Shown: in pieces, positions 9,227 to 18,688 of the stretch
Layout: each line of letters opens with the position of its first letter
Position numbering within the stretch: position 1 is the first letter of the stretch
DNA from: Paracoccus gahaiensis
GTDB lineage: Bacteria > Pseudomonadota > Alphaproteobacteria > Rhodobacterales > Rhodobacteraceae
Assembly (NCBI RefSeq): GCF_005048225.1
Contig: NZ_SUNI01000001.1
Span: forward strand, 248,001 to 312,000
Direction of reading: 5' to 3'
Length of the DNA stretch: 64,000 nucleotides
The notes under the pieces: generated by a model
Databases searched by the model: none
What the model saw: the letters and a program-made list of their open reading frames with translations, nothing else
What the model was told of the DNA's origin: nothing
Program-made: the position numbers and the translations under genes

Positions 9227-9420
9227 GGTCGATCTCCGGATGTTGAAACTGAACTATGCGGTTCACCTATCCCCCGGGCAATCGGCCCCGGATCGGGACG
9301 GTCCCCGTGTTGCAAATCAGGTACGCCGGACGGAACCCGATCCGGGCGCCCCCACATCCGGGATCGTCCGTCGCCGGGCAGGACCCCGGGCCCTGCAGGT
9401 GCGGGCCTGCAGTGCGACGG

Positions 9421-9703
9421 GAACCGGCTCACCTGGCCCTCACTGCGAAAGCGGCGCATGTCCAGCGTGGGCGTGGCGGCGGCCAGCACGTCGCGGATCC
9501 TGTCCTGATGGACGTCATGCGATCTGCGGGCAGAGCGCAGCGCCTCGATCGTGTGGCTGCCGAAAAGCTCGGGGCAGCCCTCGGCCATGCAGGGGCGCAC
9601 CCTGCCGTGAAGGCGCCGCGCCCGCAGGACGACGCGCCAGATGCGACGTGCCGGCCCCCGAGCCACCGAGGATCATCACGCGGGTGCAAAGGGTCGTGGC
9701 CAC
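9421..9703 (-). pseudogene. remnant of a P-loop kinase gene (topology-modulation/FlaR-like)
   Basis: On the minus strand one frame starts MATTLCTRVMILGGSGAG, a Walker A region in which the expected Lys is Thr (GGSGAGTSHLARR). Directly after it, in a second frame, comes what looks like the family's C-terminal half: RVRPCMAEGCPELFG and then a basic helix to RSEGQVSRF. The middle of the domain (about 80-100 residues) is missing, so a deletion with a frame change joins the two ends. This is inferred from remembered family motifs. The rest of 9227-9912 holds no convincing gene. Confidence 0.5.
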
Positions 9704-9912
9704 GAAGCCCTTGGGTGAACGGATGGGCGAGGATAGACCTGAGACATGCTGGAAACGATCCTATCGTCGGGTACGATCAGGTTCAATAATGCCCCGGCGA
9801 TCTAAAACCTTAGGACCAGACCGTCCGCGCGCCCGAATCTGCGGCCAGGGGCCATTGGCGGGCCGCGCGGGGGATTCTATGATCTGGGCGGCAGGGACCG
9901 GGCAGGGGCATC

Positions 9913-10554
9913 ATGGATCAAAGGGGCGGCGATCGACCCGGGGACAGGCCGGGGGCGTGCGCCTTGCCCGATCTGTACCTGATGCGCCATGGCGAGACGG
10001 TCTGGAACGCCGAAGGGCGGCTGCAGGGCGCCCTTCACGCGCCGCTGACGCCGCGCGGCTGGCAGCAGGCCGGATGGCAGGCCGCGCTGGTCGCGGGCGT
10101 GGGGGGGCTGCGGCTGTCCAGCCCGCAGCCCCGGGCGCAGCAGACCGCGCATCGGGTCTTTGGCGCGCATCCCTTCCGCATCGAACCGCTTTTGTCCGAG
10201 ATCGGCATCGGCGATTTCGCCGGGCAGCTGCTGGCCGATCTGGAACGGGAACAACCCGATCTGTTCACCGGCCCGCCGCTGGCTTGGTACGACCGCTGCC
10301 CGGGAGGCGAGGGGCTGGGGGCGCTGGCCACCCGCTGCGGCAGGTTTCTGGACACACTGACGGGAACCACGGCGCCGGTCCTGATCGTCAGCCACGGGAT
10401 CACCCTGCGGATGCTGCGGGCCGTGGCGCTGGAGCGGGCCCCGGACCGCTGCCCCCCTGACCACTGGGCCACAGGCGAGATGCGGCAGGGGGCGGTGCAT
10501 GTCGTCTCGGGCGGCGCCTGCCGGACCTTGTGTCATCCCCGCGATTGCGACTGA
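9913..10554 (+). CDS. histidine phosphatase family protein
   Basis: A 213-residue member of the histidine phosphatase (phosphoglycerate mutase-like) superfamily. The catalytic motif LMRHGETVWNAEGRLQG places the phospho-accepting His at residue 26. The second His lies in LIVSHGITLRMLRA, and SSPQPRAQQTA carries the second Arg. The domain is complete; the first 18 residues are Gly/Arg-rich and may be untranslated. The substrate is unknown. It precedes tRNA-Val and is not obviously in an operon. Confidence 0.82.
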   Translation: MDQRGGDRPGDRPGACALPDLYLMRHGETVWNAEGRLQGALHAPLTPRGWQQAGWQAALVAGVGGLRLSSPQPRAQQTAHRVFGAHPFRIEPLLSEIGIGDFAGQLLADLEREQPDLFTGPPLAWYDRCPGGEGLGALATRCGRFLDTLTGTTAPVLIVSHGITLRMLRAVALERAPDRCPPDHWATGEMRQGAVHVVSGGACRTLCHPRDCD

Positions 10555-10631
10555 CCGCCGTCATTTTTCACCTTGCCAAGCCGGCCCTTGGGCGGTTTGA
10601 TGCGCCGCGTGCCCCCAATCGGACGGCACGG

Positions 10632-10706
10632 GGCCCGTTAGCTCAGTGGTAGAGCGTCCCGTTTACACCGGGCCGGTCGGCAGTTCGAATCTGTCACGGG
10701 CCACCA
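10632..10706 (+). tRNA. tRNA-Val (anticodon TAC)
   Basis: The acceptor GGCCCGT pairs fully with ACGGGCC, followed by A73 and an encoded CCA. The D arm is GCTC-AGTGGTA-GAGC. The anticodon loop is TTTACAC on a stem whose outermost pair (T-C) is a mismatch. The T arm is normal. The length is 75 bases. Confidence 0.94.
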
Positions 10707-10819
10707 TCATGTGACCGGGCCGGACGCCATGCCGCAACCGGCACGGTTGACCTGCAGGGGTCCAGCAAGCATCTAGGGACCATGTCCGGGGCCGGCCCGG
10801 ATCCGAACAGACTGTCAGG

Positions 10820-11983
10820 ATGACGATGGCGCGCATACTGTCTTCCTCTACCTTCGTCTTTCTGGCGATCCTGGGGTTTCTGGCCTTCTGGATCGGCGGT
10901 GGCATGATGAACCGCCAGCCGCCCGAGGAGGCCGCGCCCCTCGAGGTGCCCGTTCCCAATGTCGCGGCCAGCCTCAGCACCGCCGAGGTGATCCGCCCCC
11001 GCACCGTGCTGTTCGGCAATGTCGTGCCCGACCAGACCTCGATCCTGCGCGCCCGCACCGCCGGCATCGTCGAGGAGGTCGTGCGTCAGGGCCATCAGGC
11101 GCAGGCGGGCGACCAGCTGGCGCTGCTGTCGGCCGACGACCGCGAGGCCGGCGTGGCGCGGGCCGAGGCCGCCGTCAGCTCGGCCGAGCGCGACTACGAG
11201 GCTGCGCGCCAGCTGCGCGAGCGCGGCGTGACCTCGGAAGCCGAGGTGCAGTCGCGCTTTGCCCAGCTGGAATCGGCCCGCGCCGATCTGCGCGCCGCCC
11301 AGTTGGAACTGCAGAACACCCGGCTGCCCGCGCCCATCACCGGCACCATCAGCAATGTGCTGGCCGATCTGGGCAGCTTCGTCGATGCCGGGGGCGAGGT
11401 GCTGGAGATCGTGCGCAACGATCCCCTGATCGCCGAGGTCGAGGTGCGCCAGACCGAGATCACCTCGATCCACCTGGACCAGCGCGCCGACGTCACCTTC
11501 CAGGGCGGGCGCCAGACCGAGGGGCGCGTGCGCTTCATCGCGCCCGTCGCCACCGCCGAGACGCGCACCTTCCGCGTCGAGGTCGAGATCCCCAATCCCG
11601 GCAACGAGATCCCCGCCGGCCTCAGCGCCCAGATCTCGCTGCCCATGGACGAGATCCGGGCACATCGCCTGTCCCCCGCGCTGATCCGTCTGGACGATGC
11701 CGGGCGCATCGGGCTGTTCACCGTGGCCCAGGACGGCACCACGCTGCAGTTCCACCCCGTCGAGATCGTGCAGGCCCGCGCCGAGGCGATCTGGGTCACC
11801 GGGCTGGACGAGACCGCGCGGGTCGTCACCATCTCGCAAGGCGCGCTGATCGACGGCCAGCAGGCTCGCATCTCGGAGACGCCCGAGGCGTTCCGGGGCG
11901 TGCTGGGCGGCGAAGAGCTGCCAGAGGTCCCCGATGCCGCCGCCCCGGACGGCGCCGCGGCCCTGCTGGGGGCGATCGAATGA
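10820..11983 (+). CDS. RND efflux periplasmic adaptor (membrane fusion protein, HlyD/AcrA family)
   Basis: A 387-residue adaptor linking an RND pump to an outer-membrane channel. One N-terminal membrane segment (about residues 9-27) is followed by a split lipoyl domain (TAGIVEEVVRQGHQAQAGDQL and LPAPITGTISNVLADLGSFVDAGGEVLEI) around an Ala/Arg-rich coiled-coil hairpin (about 104-165), then beta-barrel and membrane-proximal regions. An ATG two codons later (10826) has a better-spaced AGGA. The pump gene begins 25 bases after the stop. No outer-membrane factor or local regulator is adjacent. Confidence 0.9.
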   Translation: MTMARILSSSTFVFLAILGFLAFWIGGGMMNRQPPEEAAPLEVPVPNVAASLSTAEVIRPRTVLFGNVVPDQTSILRARTAGIVEEVVRQGHQAQAGDQLALLSADDREAGVARAEAAVSSAERDYEAARQLRERGVTSEAEVQSRFAQLESARADLRAAQLELQNTRLPAPITGTISNVLADLGSFVDAGGEVLEIVRNDPLIAEVEVRQTEITSIHLDQRADVTFQGGRQTEGRVRFIAPVATAETRTFRVEVEIPNPGNEIPAGLSAQISLPMDEIRAHRLSPALIRLDDAGRIGLFTVAQDGTTLQFHPVEIVQARAEAIWVTGLDETARVVTISQGALIDGQQARISETPEAFRGVLGGEELPEVPDAAAPDGAAALLGAIE

Positions 11984-12008
11984 CGCCGCGCGGCGCGGGG
12001 TCGGCCCG

Positions 12009-15000
12009 ATGAACGGGATCATCGCCGCCGGATTCTCGCGGGCGCGGACGGTCATCCTGATCATGATCGCGCTGATCGGCGCCGGGGCAATGGCCTATGT
12101 GACCATCCCCAAGGAATCGATGCCCGAGGTCGACATCCCGATCTTCATCGTCAACGTCACCTATAGCGGCGTCAGCGCCGAGGATGCGGCGACCCTGCTG
12201 GCCGAACCCATCGAGCGGCAGGTGAACGCGCTGGACGGGTTGCGCCGGATGGAGACGGTGGCCAGCGAGGGCTTCGCCTCGGTCACGCTGGAATTCGAGC
12301 CGGGCTTCGACCAGGACAGCGCGCTGCAATCGGTCAAGGACGCGGTGGACGATGCCAGCCCCGACATCCCGCCCGAGGCCGATGGTCCCTTCGTGCGCGA
12401 AATCGACATGGCGACCTTTCCGATCCTGACCGTGGCCCTGTCCGGTCAGGTGCCCGAACGCGAGCTGATCCGCCTTGGCCGCGCGCTGAGCGACCGGATC
12501 GAGACGGTCAGCGGCGTGCTGCAGGCCGACCTGACCGGCGAGCGCGAGGACCAGCTGGAAATCCTGATCGACCCGCTGGCGCTGGAGACCTACGGCATCT
12601 CTCCGGGCGAGCTGTCGCAGGCGGTGCGCGCCAACAACCAGCTGATCGCGGCGGGGTCCTTCGACACCGGGGCCGGGCGGCTTGGCGTGTCGATCCCCGG
12701 CACCGTCGTGCAGCTGGACGAGATGATGTCGATCCCGGTGCTGGTGGACGGCGCCACCGTCCTGCGCGTGCAGGATCTGGCCGAGGTGCGCCAGACCTTC
12801 AAGGATCCGACCAGCTTCGCCCGCATCGACGGGCGCCCGGCGCTGGCCATCGACGTGCGCAAGTCGGCGGGCGCCAACATCATCGACACGGTCGAGGCGG
12901 TGCGGGCCATCGTCGACGAGACCCGCGCCGACTGGCCCGACCAGGTCGACGTGGTCTTCATGAACGACCAGTCGCAAGAGATGCGCGACCTGCTGTCGGA
13001 CCTGCAGAACAACGTGATCGCCGCCGTGGTGCTGGTCATGCTGGTCACCGTGCTGTTTTTGGGCGTGCGCGCATCCCTGCTGGTGGCGGTGGCGATCCCG
13101 GGATCCTTCCTGGGCGGCATCCTGATCATCTGGGCGCTCGGCTACACGATGAACGTGATCGTCCTCTTCGCGCTGATCCTGGTGGTGGGGATGCTGGTCG
13201 ACGGCGCCATCGTCGTCGTCGAGCTGGGCGAGCGCTTCATCGCGCAGGGCCACTCCAAGAAAAGCGCCTTCCGCATGGCCGCGCAGCGCATGGCCTGGCC
13301 GATCATCTCGTCCACCGCGACCACGCTGGCGGTGTTCTTCCCGCTGCTGTTCTGGCCGGGACTGGCGGGGCAGTTCATGTTCTACCTGCCCGCCACGATG
13401 ATCGCCACGCTGCTGATGTCGCTGCTGATGGCGCTGATCTTCGTGCCGGTCATGGGCAGCGTGCTGGGGGGCGGGCAGGACCTGCCGCCCGAACCGCGCC
13501 CCGAGGACCCGCCCTCGGCCTTCGAGCGGTTCTCGGGCTGGACCATCGCCCGGCCGGGCGCGACGCTCGGGCTCTCGATCCTGGGTGTTCTGGTCGTGGC
13601 GTGGGCCTACAGCCTGCTGGGCCGGGGGGTCGAGTTCTTCCCCGAGACCGATTCCGAGCGCGCGCAGGTGCAGGTGACCGCCAACGGCAACCTGTCGGTC
13701 ATGGAAAGCGACCAGCTGGTGCGTCTGATCGAACAGCGGCTGCTGGGCTTCGAGGGGGTCGAGCGCGTCTATGCCCGCACCATCGGCTCGGTCGAGGAGC
13801 GCGTGCGCTCCAGCCTGTCCAGCGACGTCATCGGCCAGATCCAGGTCGAGTTCACCGACTGGCGCAGCCGCGACGGATCGGACGTGGTGATCGAGCGGAT
13901 GCGCGCCGCCACGACCGAGGTGCCGGGCCTGGGCATCCAGATCGAGGCCGCGGCCTCGGGCCCCGCCGCCGCGCGTCCGGTGCAGATCGAGGTTTCGGCC
14001 ACGACCCGCGCCAGCCTGCAACAGGCCGCCGGCATCGTGCAGCGGCTGATGGAGGAGCAGGGCAGCTTCGTCGACATCGCCAATGACACGCCCCGCCCCA
14101 ATCCCGAGATCCGGCTGATCGTCGACCGCGAGGAATCGGCGCGCTATGGCGTGGACATGGACACGATCGGCACCGCCGTGCAGCTGTTGACCACCGGCGT
14201 GAACCTGGGCACCTATCTGCCCGATTTCGCGGATGACGAGGTCGACATCGCCCTGCGCTATCCCCCCGAGCAGCGCAACTTCGAGAATCTGGCGGCGCTG
14301 CGCGTGGCCAGCCCCGTCTCGGGCGCGCAGGTGCCCATCGGCAATGTCGTGCAGATCCTGCCCGCCCCGGCCCCCGCCGCGATCACCCGGATCGCCGCGC
14401 GCGAGACGCAGACCCTGACCGCCGACCTGGCCCCCGGCGCCACCCTGCAGGCGGAACTGGACCGCATCGGCGCCGCCATCGCCCAGGCCGACCTGCCAGA
14501 AGGCGCCGAGATCGCCTTCGGCGGCGAGATCGAGGATCAGGAAGAGGCGATGACCTTCCTGATGGGCGCCTTCGTCGCGGCGATCTTCTTGATGTTCACG
14601 ATCCTGCTGATCCAGATGAACAGCTTCTTCCAGGCCTTCCTGGTGCTGACCGCGATCATCTTCTCGATCGCCGGGGTGTTCCTGGGCCTGATGGTCCGGC
14701 AGGAGGCGTTCTCCATCGTCATGAGCGGGATCGGCATCATGGCCTTGGCGGGCGTGGTGGTGAACAACAACATCGTGCTGATCGACGCCTATAACGAGCA
14801 TCGCGACGCGGGGCGCGGCCCCGACGAGGCCGCCCGGCGCGCGGCAGGCGAGCGCCTGCGCCCGGTGCTGCTGACGGCGGGGACGACGGTGATCGGGCTG
14901 GTGCCGATGGTCTTCGGCATGACCATCGATTTCGTGGGGCGCGACCTGTTCTTCGGGGCGCCTTCGGGGCAGTTCTGGATCCAGCTGTCCACCGGCATTG

Positions 15001-15137
15001 CGGGCGGTCTGGTGGTGGCCACCGCCATCACGCTGCTGCTGACGCCGACGCTGCTGGCCTGGGACGGTCGCCGCCGCCTGCGCCGCGCCGAGAAGCGGGG
15101 CCGGGGCGCCTGTGCCGCAGCCCAACCCGCGGAATGA
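12009..15137 (+). CDS. RND family efflux permease (AcrB/MdtB-like)
   Basis: A 1042-residue proton-driven pump of the usual RND size and layout: one membrane helix, a large periplasmic loop, six helices, a second loop and five helices. The helix-4 proton relay reads LVVGMLVDGAIVVVE, so only one of the two adjacent Asp residues found in AcrB is kept. The start is MNGIIAAGF with the first helix immediately after; the open frame extends upstream into the adaptor gene but lacks family similarity there. The transported compounds are unknown. It forms a two-gene unit with the adaptor at 10820-11983. Confidence 0.93.
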   Translation: MNGIIAAGFSRARTVILIMIALIGAGAMAYVTIPKESMPEVDIPIFIVNVTYSGVSAEDAATLLAEPIERQVNALDGLRRMETVASEGFASVTLEFEPGFDQDSALQSVKDAVDDASPDIPPEADGPFVREIDMATFPILTVALSGQVPERELIRLGRALSDRIETVSGVLQADLTGEREDQLEILIDPLALETYGISPGELSQAVRANNQLIAAGSFDTGAGRLGVSIPGTVVQLDEMMSIPVLVDGATVLRVQDLAEVRQTFKDPTSFARIDGRPALAIDVRKSAGANIIDTVEAVRAIVDETRADWPDQVDVVFMNDQSQEMRDLLSDLQNNVIAAVVLVMLVTVLFLGVRASLLVAVAIPGSFLGGILIIWALGYTMNVIVLFALILVVGMLVDGAIVVVELGERFIAQGHSKKSAFRMAAQRMAWPIISSTATTLAVFFPLLFWPGLAGQFMFYLPATMIATLLMSLLMALIFVPVMGSVLGGGQDLPPEPRPEDPPSAFERFSGWTIARPGATLGLSILGVLVVAWAYSLLGRGVEFFPETDSERAQVQVTANGNLSVMESDQLVRLIEQRLLGFEGVERVYARTIGSVEERVRSSLSSDVIGQIQVEFTDWRSRDGSDVVIERMRAATTEVPGLGIQIEAAASGPAAARPVQIEVSATTRASLQQAAGIVQRLMEEQGSFVDIANDTPRPNPEIRLIVDREESARYGVDMDTIGTAVQLLTTGVNLGTYLPDFADDEVDIALRYPPEQRNFENLAALRVASPVSGAQVPIGNVVQILPAPAPAAITRIAARETQTLTADLAPGATLQAELDRIGAAIAQADLPEGAEIAFGGEIEDQEEAMTFLMGAFVAAIFLMFTILLIQMNSFFQAFLVLTAIIFSIAGVFLGLMVRQEAFSIVMSGIGIMALAGVVVNNNIVLIDAYNEHRDAGRGPDEAARRAAGERLRPVLLTAGTTVIGLVPMVFGMTIDFVGRDLFFGAPSGQFWIQLSTGIAGGLVVATAITLLLTPTLLAWDGRRRLRRAEKRGRGACAAAQPAE

Positions 15138-15153
15138 CCCTCGCCGAATGACC

Positions 15154-15179
15154 AAGGGCCGCCCCGGGAGGCGGCCCTT
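15154..15179. terminator. bidirectional terminator between RND and pyrimidine operons
   Basis: Ten-base perfect arms AAGGGCCGCC / GGCGGCCCTT with a six-base loop, placed between the stop codons of two convergent units (15137 and 15201). Confidence 0.7.
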
Positions 15180-15200
15180 GTCCGTGTCGCGAGGGGTGGA

Positions 15201-16184
15201 TCAGTCGAAGGCGCGGTCCGTGATGGTGGAGACCCAAGCCCCCTCGGGCGCCGCCTCGATCACCGGGTCCGACCCGCCCGCCAGCAGGATGTCGACCGTG
15301 CGCTGGTAATCGGCCTCAAGCAACGTCCCGTCCGAGCCCTCCAGCAGCTTGGCGATCTCGGTCATCATGCGGGTCTGATGCTCGATTGTCTGGGCGCCGG
15401 TCTCGTCGTTCTCCAGGACGATCTCGGCGGCCTCCTCGGGGTTCTCGGCCGCATATTGCCAGCCGCGCATGCTGGCCCGCACGAAGCCCACCAGGTCGGT
15501 GACCTTCTCCGGATCCTCCAGCGTGCCTTCCAGCACATAGAGCCCGTCCTCCAGCGTGGCGACGCCCTGATCCTCGTATTTGAAGGTGATCAGGTCATCC
15601 TCGGTCAGGCCCGCGTCGATCACCTGCCAATATTCGTTATAGGTCATGGTGCTGATGCAGGCGGCCTGCTTCTGCAGCAGCGGATCGACGTTGAAGCCCT
15701 GCTTGAGGACCGTCACCCCATCCTCGCCGCCCTCGGTCGACAGGCCGAGCGTGTTCATCCAGGACAGGAACGGATATTCGTTGCCCGCGAACCAGACGCC
15801 CAACGTCTTGCCCGCGAAATCGGTGGCCGGGTCGGTGATGCCCGTCTCGGCCAGGCAGGTCAGCATCATGCCCGAGGCCTTGAAGGGCTGGGCGATGTTG
15901 ACCAGCGGCAGGCCCTTCTCGCGCGCGGCCAGGGCGGCGGGCATCCATTCGACGATCACATCCGCGCCGCCGCCCGCCAGCACCTGCGTGGGCGCGATGT
16001 CGGGACCGCCGGGCAGGATGGTCAGGTTGACGCCTTCCTCCTCGTAGAACCCCTGCTCCAGCGCGACGTAATAGCCCGCGAACTGCGCCTGCGTCACCCA
16101 TTTCAGCTGCAGCGTCAGATCGCCCGCCTGCGCGGCTCCGGCCATCAGCGCAAGGGCCGCGGCCCCGGTCATCAGTCGTTTCAT
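15201..16184 (-). CDS. ABC transporter binding protein, NMT1/THI5-like (pyrimidine-type substrate)
   Basis: A 327-residue periplasmic solute-binding protein. The signal peptide ends near AQAG (about residue 20) and is followed by LTLQLKWVTQAQFAGYYVALEQGFY, the NMT1/SsuA-like signature of proteins that bind thiamine precursors or other small heterocycles. It is the last gene of the leftward operon that also encodes dihydropyrimidinase, amidase and aminotransferase. It therefore probably binds uracil, thymine, a dihydropyrimidine or a hydantoin; the exact ligand is inference. A small hairpin separates it from the permease gene. Confidence 0.85.
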   Translation of the reverse strand: MKRLMTGAAALALMAGAAQAGDLTLQLKWVTQAQFAGYYVALEQGFYEEEGVNLTILPGGPDIAPTQVLAGGGADVIVEWMPAALAAREKGLPLVNIAQPFKASGMMLTCLAETGITDPATDFAGKTLGVWFAGNEYPFLSWMNTLGLSTEGGEDGVTVLKQGFNVDPLLQKQAACISTMTYNEYWQVIDAGLTEDDLITFKYEDQGVATLEDGLYVLEGTLEDPEKVTDLVGFVRASMRGWQYAAENPEEAAEIVLENDETGAQTIEHQTRMMTEIAKLLEGSDGTLLEADYQRTVDILLAGGSDPVIEAAPEGAWVSTITDRAFD

Positions 16185-16203
16185 CCCTGTCTCTCCTGTT
16201 GAT

Positions 16204-16219
16204 GGGGCCGGTCGGCCCC
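16204..16219 (-). other. intercistronic hairpin between permease and binding-protein genes
   Basis: GGGGCC-GGTC-GGCCCC in the 37-base gap between the permease stop and the binding-protein start. Hairpins here are known in other ABC operons to protect or separate messages; that role is inferred. Confidence 0.4.
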
Positions 16220-16221
16220 GA

Positions 16222-17055
16222 TTAGCGGCGCTGCGAGGGGTGCCAGAACGTCACCTTCTTTTCGAGCGCCGCGACAAGTCCATAGAACAGCGTGCCCGCA
16301 AGGGCTGCCACGACAATCTCGGCCCAGACCAGCGGCAGGTCCAGCCGCCCCACGGCGGTCGAGATGCGAAACCCCATGCCGCGCGTGGGGCTGCCGAAGA
16401 ACTCGGCAACGATGGCGCCGATCAGCGCCAGCGTCGTGGTGATCTTGAGCCCGTTGAAGAGGAAGGGCATGGCGGCGGGCAGGCGCAGCTTCCAGAGGCT
16501 CGCGCCATAGGGCGCGGCCCAGCTGGCCATCAGGTCGCGCTGCATCGCGTCGGTGGCCCGCAGCCCCGCGACCATGTTCACGAGGATCGGAAAGAACACC
16601 ATGACCACGACCACGGCGGCCTTGGATTGCCAGTCGAAGCCGAACCACATGACCAGGATCGGCGCGATGCCGACGATGGGCAGGGCGGCCACGAAATTGC
16701 CGATGGGCAGCAGCCCGCGCTGCAGGAAGGGGCTGCGGTCAATGGCGATGGCGGTCAGGATCGCCGCGCCCGCACCGATCAGCCAGCCGGTCAGCGCGCC
16801 CTTGACGATCGTCTGCACGAAATCCGTCCAGAGGATCGACCCGTTGGCCGCAAAGCTGGCCGCGATCTGGCTGGGCGCGGGCAAGATCACCGTGGGGATG
16901 GCATAGGTCCGCACGATCATCTCCCACAGGGTGATGATCGTCGCCCCGAAGATCACCGCCACCAGCGTGCGTGAGGCGCGCGTGTCGAAGCGCGACAGCC
17001 AGATGTTGACAGCCCAGCCCCCCAGCCAGACCCCGATGATGGGCACCGCGCTCAT
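16222..17055 (-). CDS. ABC transporter permease (second of two)
   Basis: A 277-residue inner-membrane permease of the SsuC/TauC type with about six helices. The cytoplasmic EAA loop reads SWAAPYGASLWKLRLPAAMPFLFNGLK (its start is near residue 188), where the ATPase docks. Its ATG overlaps the TGA of the preceding permease gene (ATGA). A much longer frame runs upstream in the wrong register and is not a gene. It works with the permease at 17052-17927, the ATPase at 17914-18687 and the binding protein downstream. Confidence 0.88.
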   Translation of the reverse strand: MSAVPIIGVWLGGWAVNIWLSRFDTRASRTLVAVIFGATIITLWEMIVRTYAIPTVILPAPSQIAASFAANGSILWTDFVQTIVKGALTGWLIGAGAAILTAIAIDRSPFLQRGLLPIGNFVAALPIVGIAPILVMWFGFDWQSKAAVVVVMVFFPILVNMVAGLRATDAMQRDLMASWAAPYGASLWKLRLPAAMPFLFNGLKITTTLALIGAIVAEFFGSPTRGMGFRISTAVGRLDLPLVWAEIVVAALAGTLFYGLVAALEKKVTFWHPSQRR

Positions 17056-17927
17056 GCCGCCAGCCCCATGCGGGCCAGCACGCGGCGCTCGACCAGCCCG
17101 ATCAGCGCGACCAGCAGCCCCGCCAGGATCGCGGCCATGAACAGCGCCGACCAGATCTGCACGGTCTGCCCGTAATAGCTGCCCGAGAGCAGTCGCGCGC
17201 CCAAGCCCGCCGTCGCGCCCGAGGGCAGCTCGGCCACGATCGTGCCCACCAGCGCCGCCGCGATGGCGACCTTGAGGCTGGCAAAGAGATAGGGCAGGGA
17301 CGAGGGCAGCCGCAGCCGCGCCAGCACCTGGCGACGCCCCGCGCTCCATGACCGCATCAGGTCCATCTGCATGGCATCGGGCGTGCGCAGCCCCTTGACC
17401 ATGCCGACCAGCACCGGGAAGAAGGACAGCCAGGCCGCGATGATCGCCTTGGGCAGCAGCCCCGTGACGCCCGCGCTGGCCATGACCACGATGACCATGG
17501 GCGCGATGGCCAGGATCGGCACGGTCTGGCTGGCCACGGCCCAGGGCATCACCGACTGATCCATGCTGCGGCTGTGCACGATCCCCACGGCCAGCAGAAT
17601 TCCCGCCGCGGTGCCGATGGCAAAGCCCGCCAGCGTCGCCGACAGCGTCACCCAGGCATGCCAGACCAGCGACCGGCGCGAGGTCACGGCTTGGCCCGCC
17701 ACCCCCTCCCACAGCCCCACCGCCACCTGATGCGGCGCGGGCAGGACGGGCCGGTCCTGCGTCAGGGTCAGCGGGATCAGCTGCGACCACGTCACCTCGG
17801 TGCCCGCGCGGGCGGCCTGATCACGCTCCCATGTGGCATTCATGCGGATCGCGCCCAGATACCAGACGGCGACGATCACCAGCAGCACGGTCAGGATCGG
17901 GACCAAATCGGCCCTACGCATCGCCAT
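17052..17927 (-). CDS. ABC transporter permease (first of two)
   Basis: A 291-residue inner-membrane permease. An N-terminal anchor (RADLVPILTVLLVIVAVWYL) is followed by an extended periplasmic stretch and a standard permease domain with the EAA loop SWSAGRRQVLARLRLPSSLPYL. The start is taken at MAMRRADL, which overlaps the end of the ATPase gene by 14 bases; MRRADL at 17921 is an alternative. Its end overlaps the next permease by four bases. This tight coupling supports one heterodimeric importer. Confidence 0.86.
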   Translation of the reverse strand: MAMRRADLVPILTVLLVIVAVWYLGAIRMNATWERDQAARAGTEVTWSQLIPLTLTQDRPVLPAPHQVAVGLWEGVAGQAVTSRRSLVWHAWVTLSATLAGFAIGTAAGILLAVGIVHSRSMDQSVMPWAVASQTVPILAIAPMVIVVMASAGVTGLLPKAIIAAWLSFFPVLVGMVKGLRTPDAMQMDLMRSWSAGRRQVLARLRLPSSLPYLFASLKVAIAAALVGTIVAELPSGATAGLGARLLSGSYYGQTVQIWSALFMAAILAGLLVALIGLVERRVLARMGLAA

Positions 17928-18687
17928 GCCCCTCGCGCAGCCCCTCGCGGACCTCATGGGCCAGCGCGATGAATTCGGGCGTCTCGCGGATCTCCAGCGG
18001 GCGATCCGGGGGCAGGGGGCTGTCGATGATGCGCGTGATCCGCCCCGGACGCGGCGACATGACGACGATCTTGGTCGACAGATAGACCGCCTCGGGGATC
18101 GAATGGGTGACGAAGCCGATGGTCTTGCCGGTCTTGCGCCAGAGCGCCAGCAGCGCCTCGTTCAGCCGGTCGCGCACGATCTCGTCCAGCGCGCCGAAGG
18201 GCTCGTCCATCAGCAGGATGTCGGCGTCGAAGGCCAAGGCGCGGGCGATGCTGGCGCGCTGCTGCATGCCGCCCGACAGCTGCCACGGGAACTTGGCGCC
18301 AAAGCCCGACAGCTCGACCAGGTCCATGACCCGGGCGATCCGCTCGGCCCGATCAGCCTTTGAAAAGCCCATGATCTCCAGCGGCAACGAGATGTTCCCC
18401 GAGATCGTCCGCCACGGATAAAGCCCCGGCGCCTGAAAGACATAGCCATAGGCCCGCGCCCGCCGCGCCGCATCCGGGTCCATGCCGTTGACGCGCAGGG
18501 TGCCGCCGGTCGGCGTCTCCAGCGCCGCGATGGACCGCAGGAAGGTCGTCTTGCCGCAGCCCGAGGGGCCGATGAAGCTGACGAATTCGCCGGGTGCCAC
18601 CGACAGGTCGACATCCTTCAGCGCATGGACCGGCCCGTCGGCGGTCTGGAATGTCAGGCAGACGCCCTGCGCCTCGATCACCGCCAT
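17914..18687 (-). CDS. ABC transporter ATPase (nitrate/taurine/pyrimidine type)
   Basis: A 257-residue ATP-binding subunit: Walker A GPSGCGKTT (about residues 39-47), Q loop in YVFQAPGLYPWRT, signature LSGGMQQR, Walker B LLMDEPFGALD and the switch His in FVTHSIPEA. It belongs to the SsuB/TauB subfamily that serves NMT1-type importers. It is placed between hydA (1 base apart) and the first permease (14-base overlap), so the importer is made together with the catabolic enzymes. Confidence 0.9.
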   Translation of the reverse strand: MAVIEAQGVCLTFQTADGPVHALKDVDLSVAPGEFVSFIGPSGCGKTTFLRSIAALETPTGGTLRVNGMDPDAARRARAYGYVFQAPGLYPWRTISGNISLPLEIMGFSKADRAERIARVMDLVELSGFGAKFPWQLSGGMQQRASIARALAFDADILLMDEPFGALDEIVRDRLNEALLALWRKTGKTIGFVTHSIPEAVYLSTKIVVMSPRPGRITRIIDSPLPPDRPLEIRETPEFIALAHEVREGLREGHGDA

Positions 18688-18688
18688 C

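Noticed and set aside
9204-10460. A 418-codon rightward open frame
   Set aside because: It crosses the outer-membrane protein start, the kinase relic and the histidine phosphatase in the wrong frame, is Arg/Gly/Pro-rich and has no recognisable domain; a shadow of high GC content.
11826-15155. An 1109-codon leftward open frame opposite the RND pump
   Set aside because: Composition is His/Arg/Gln-rich with no domain; it mirrors the pump gene on the other strand, typical for GC-rich coding DNA.
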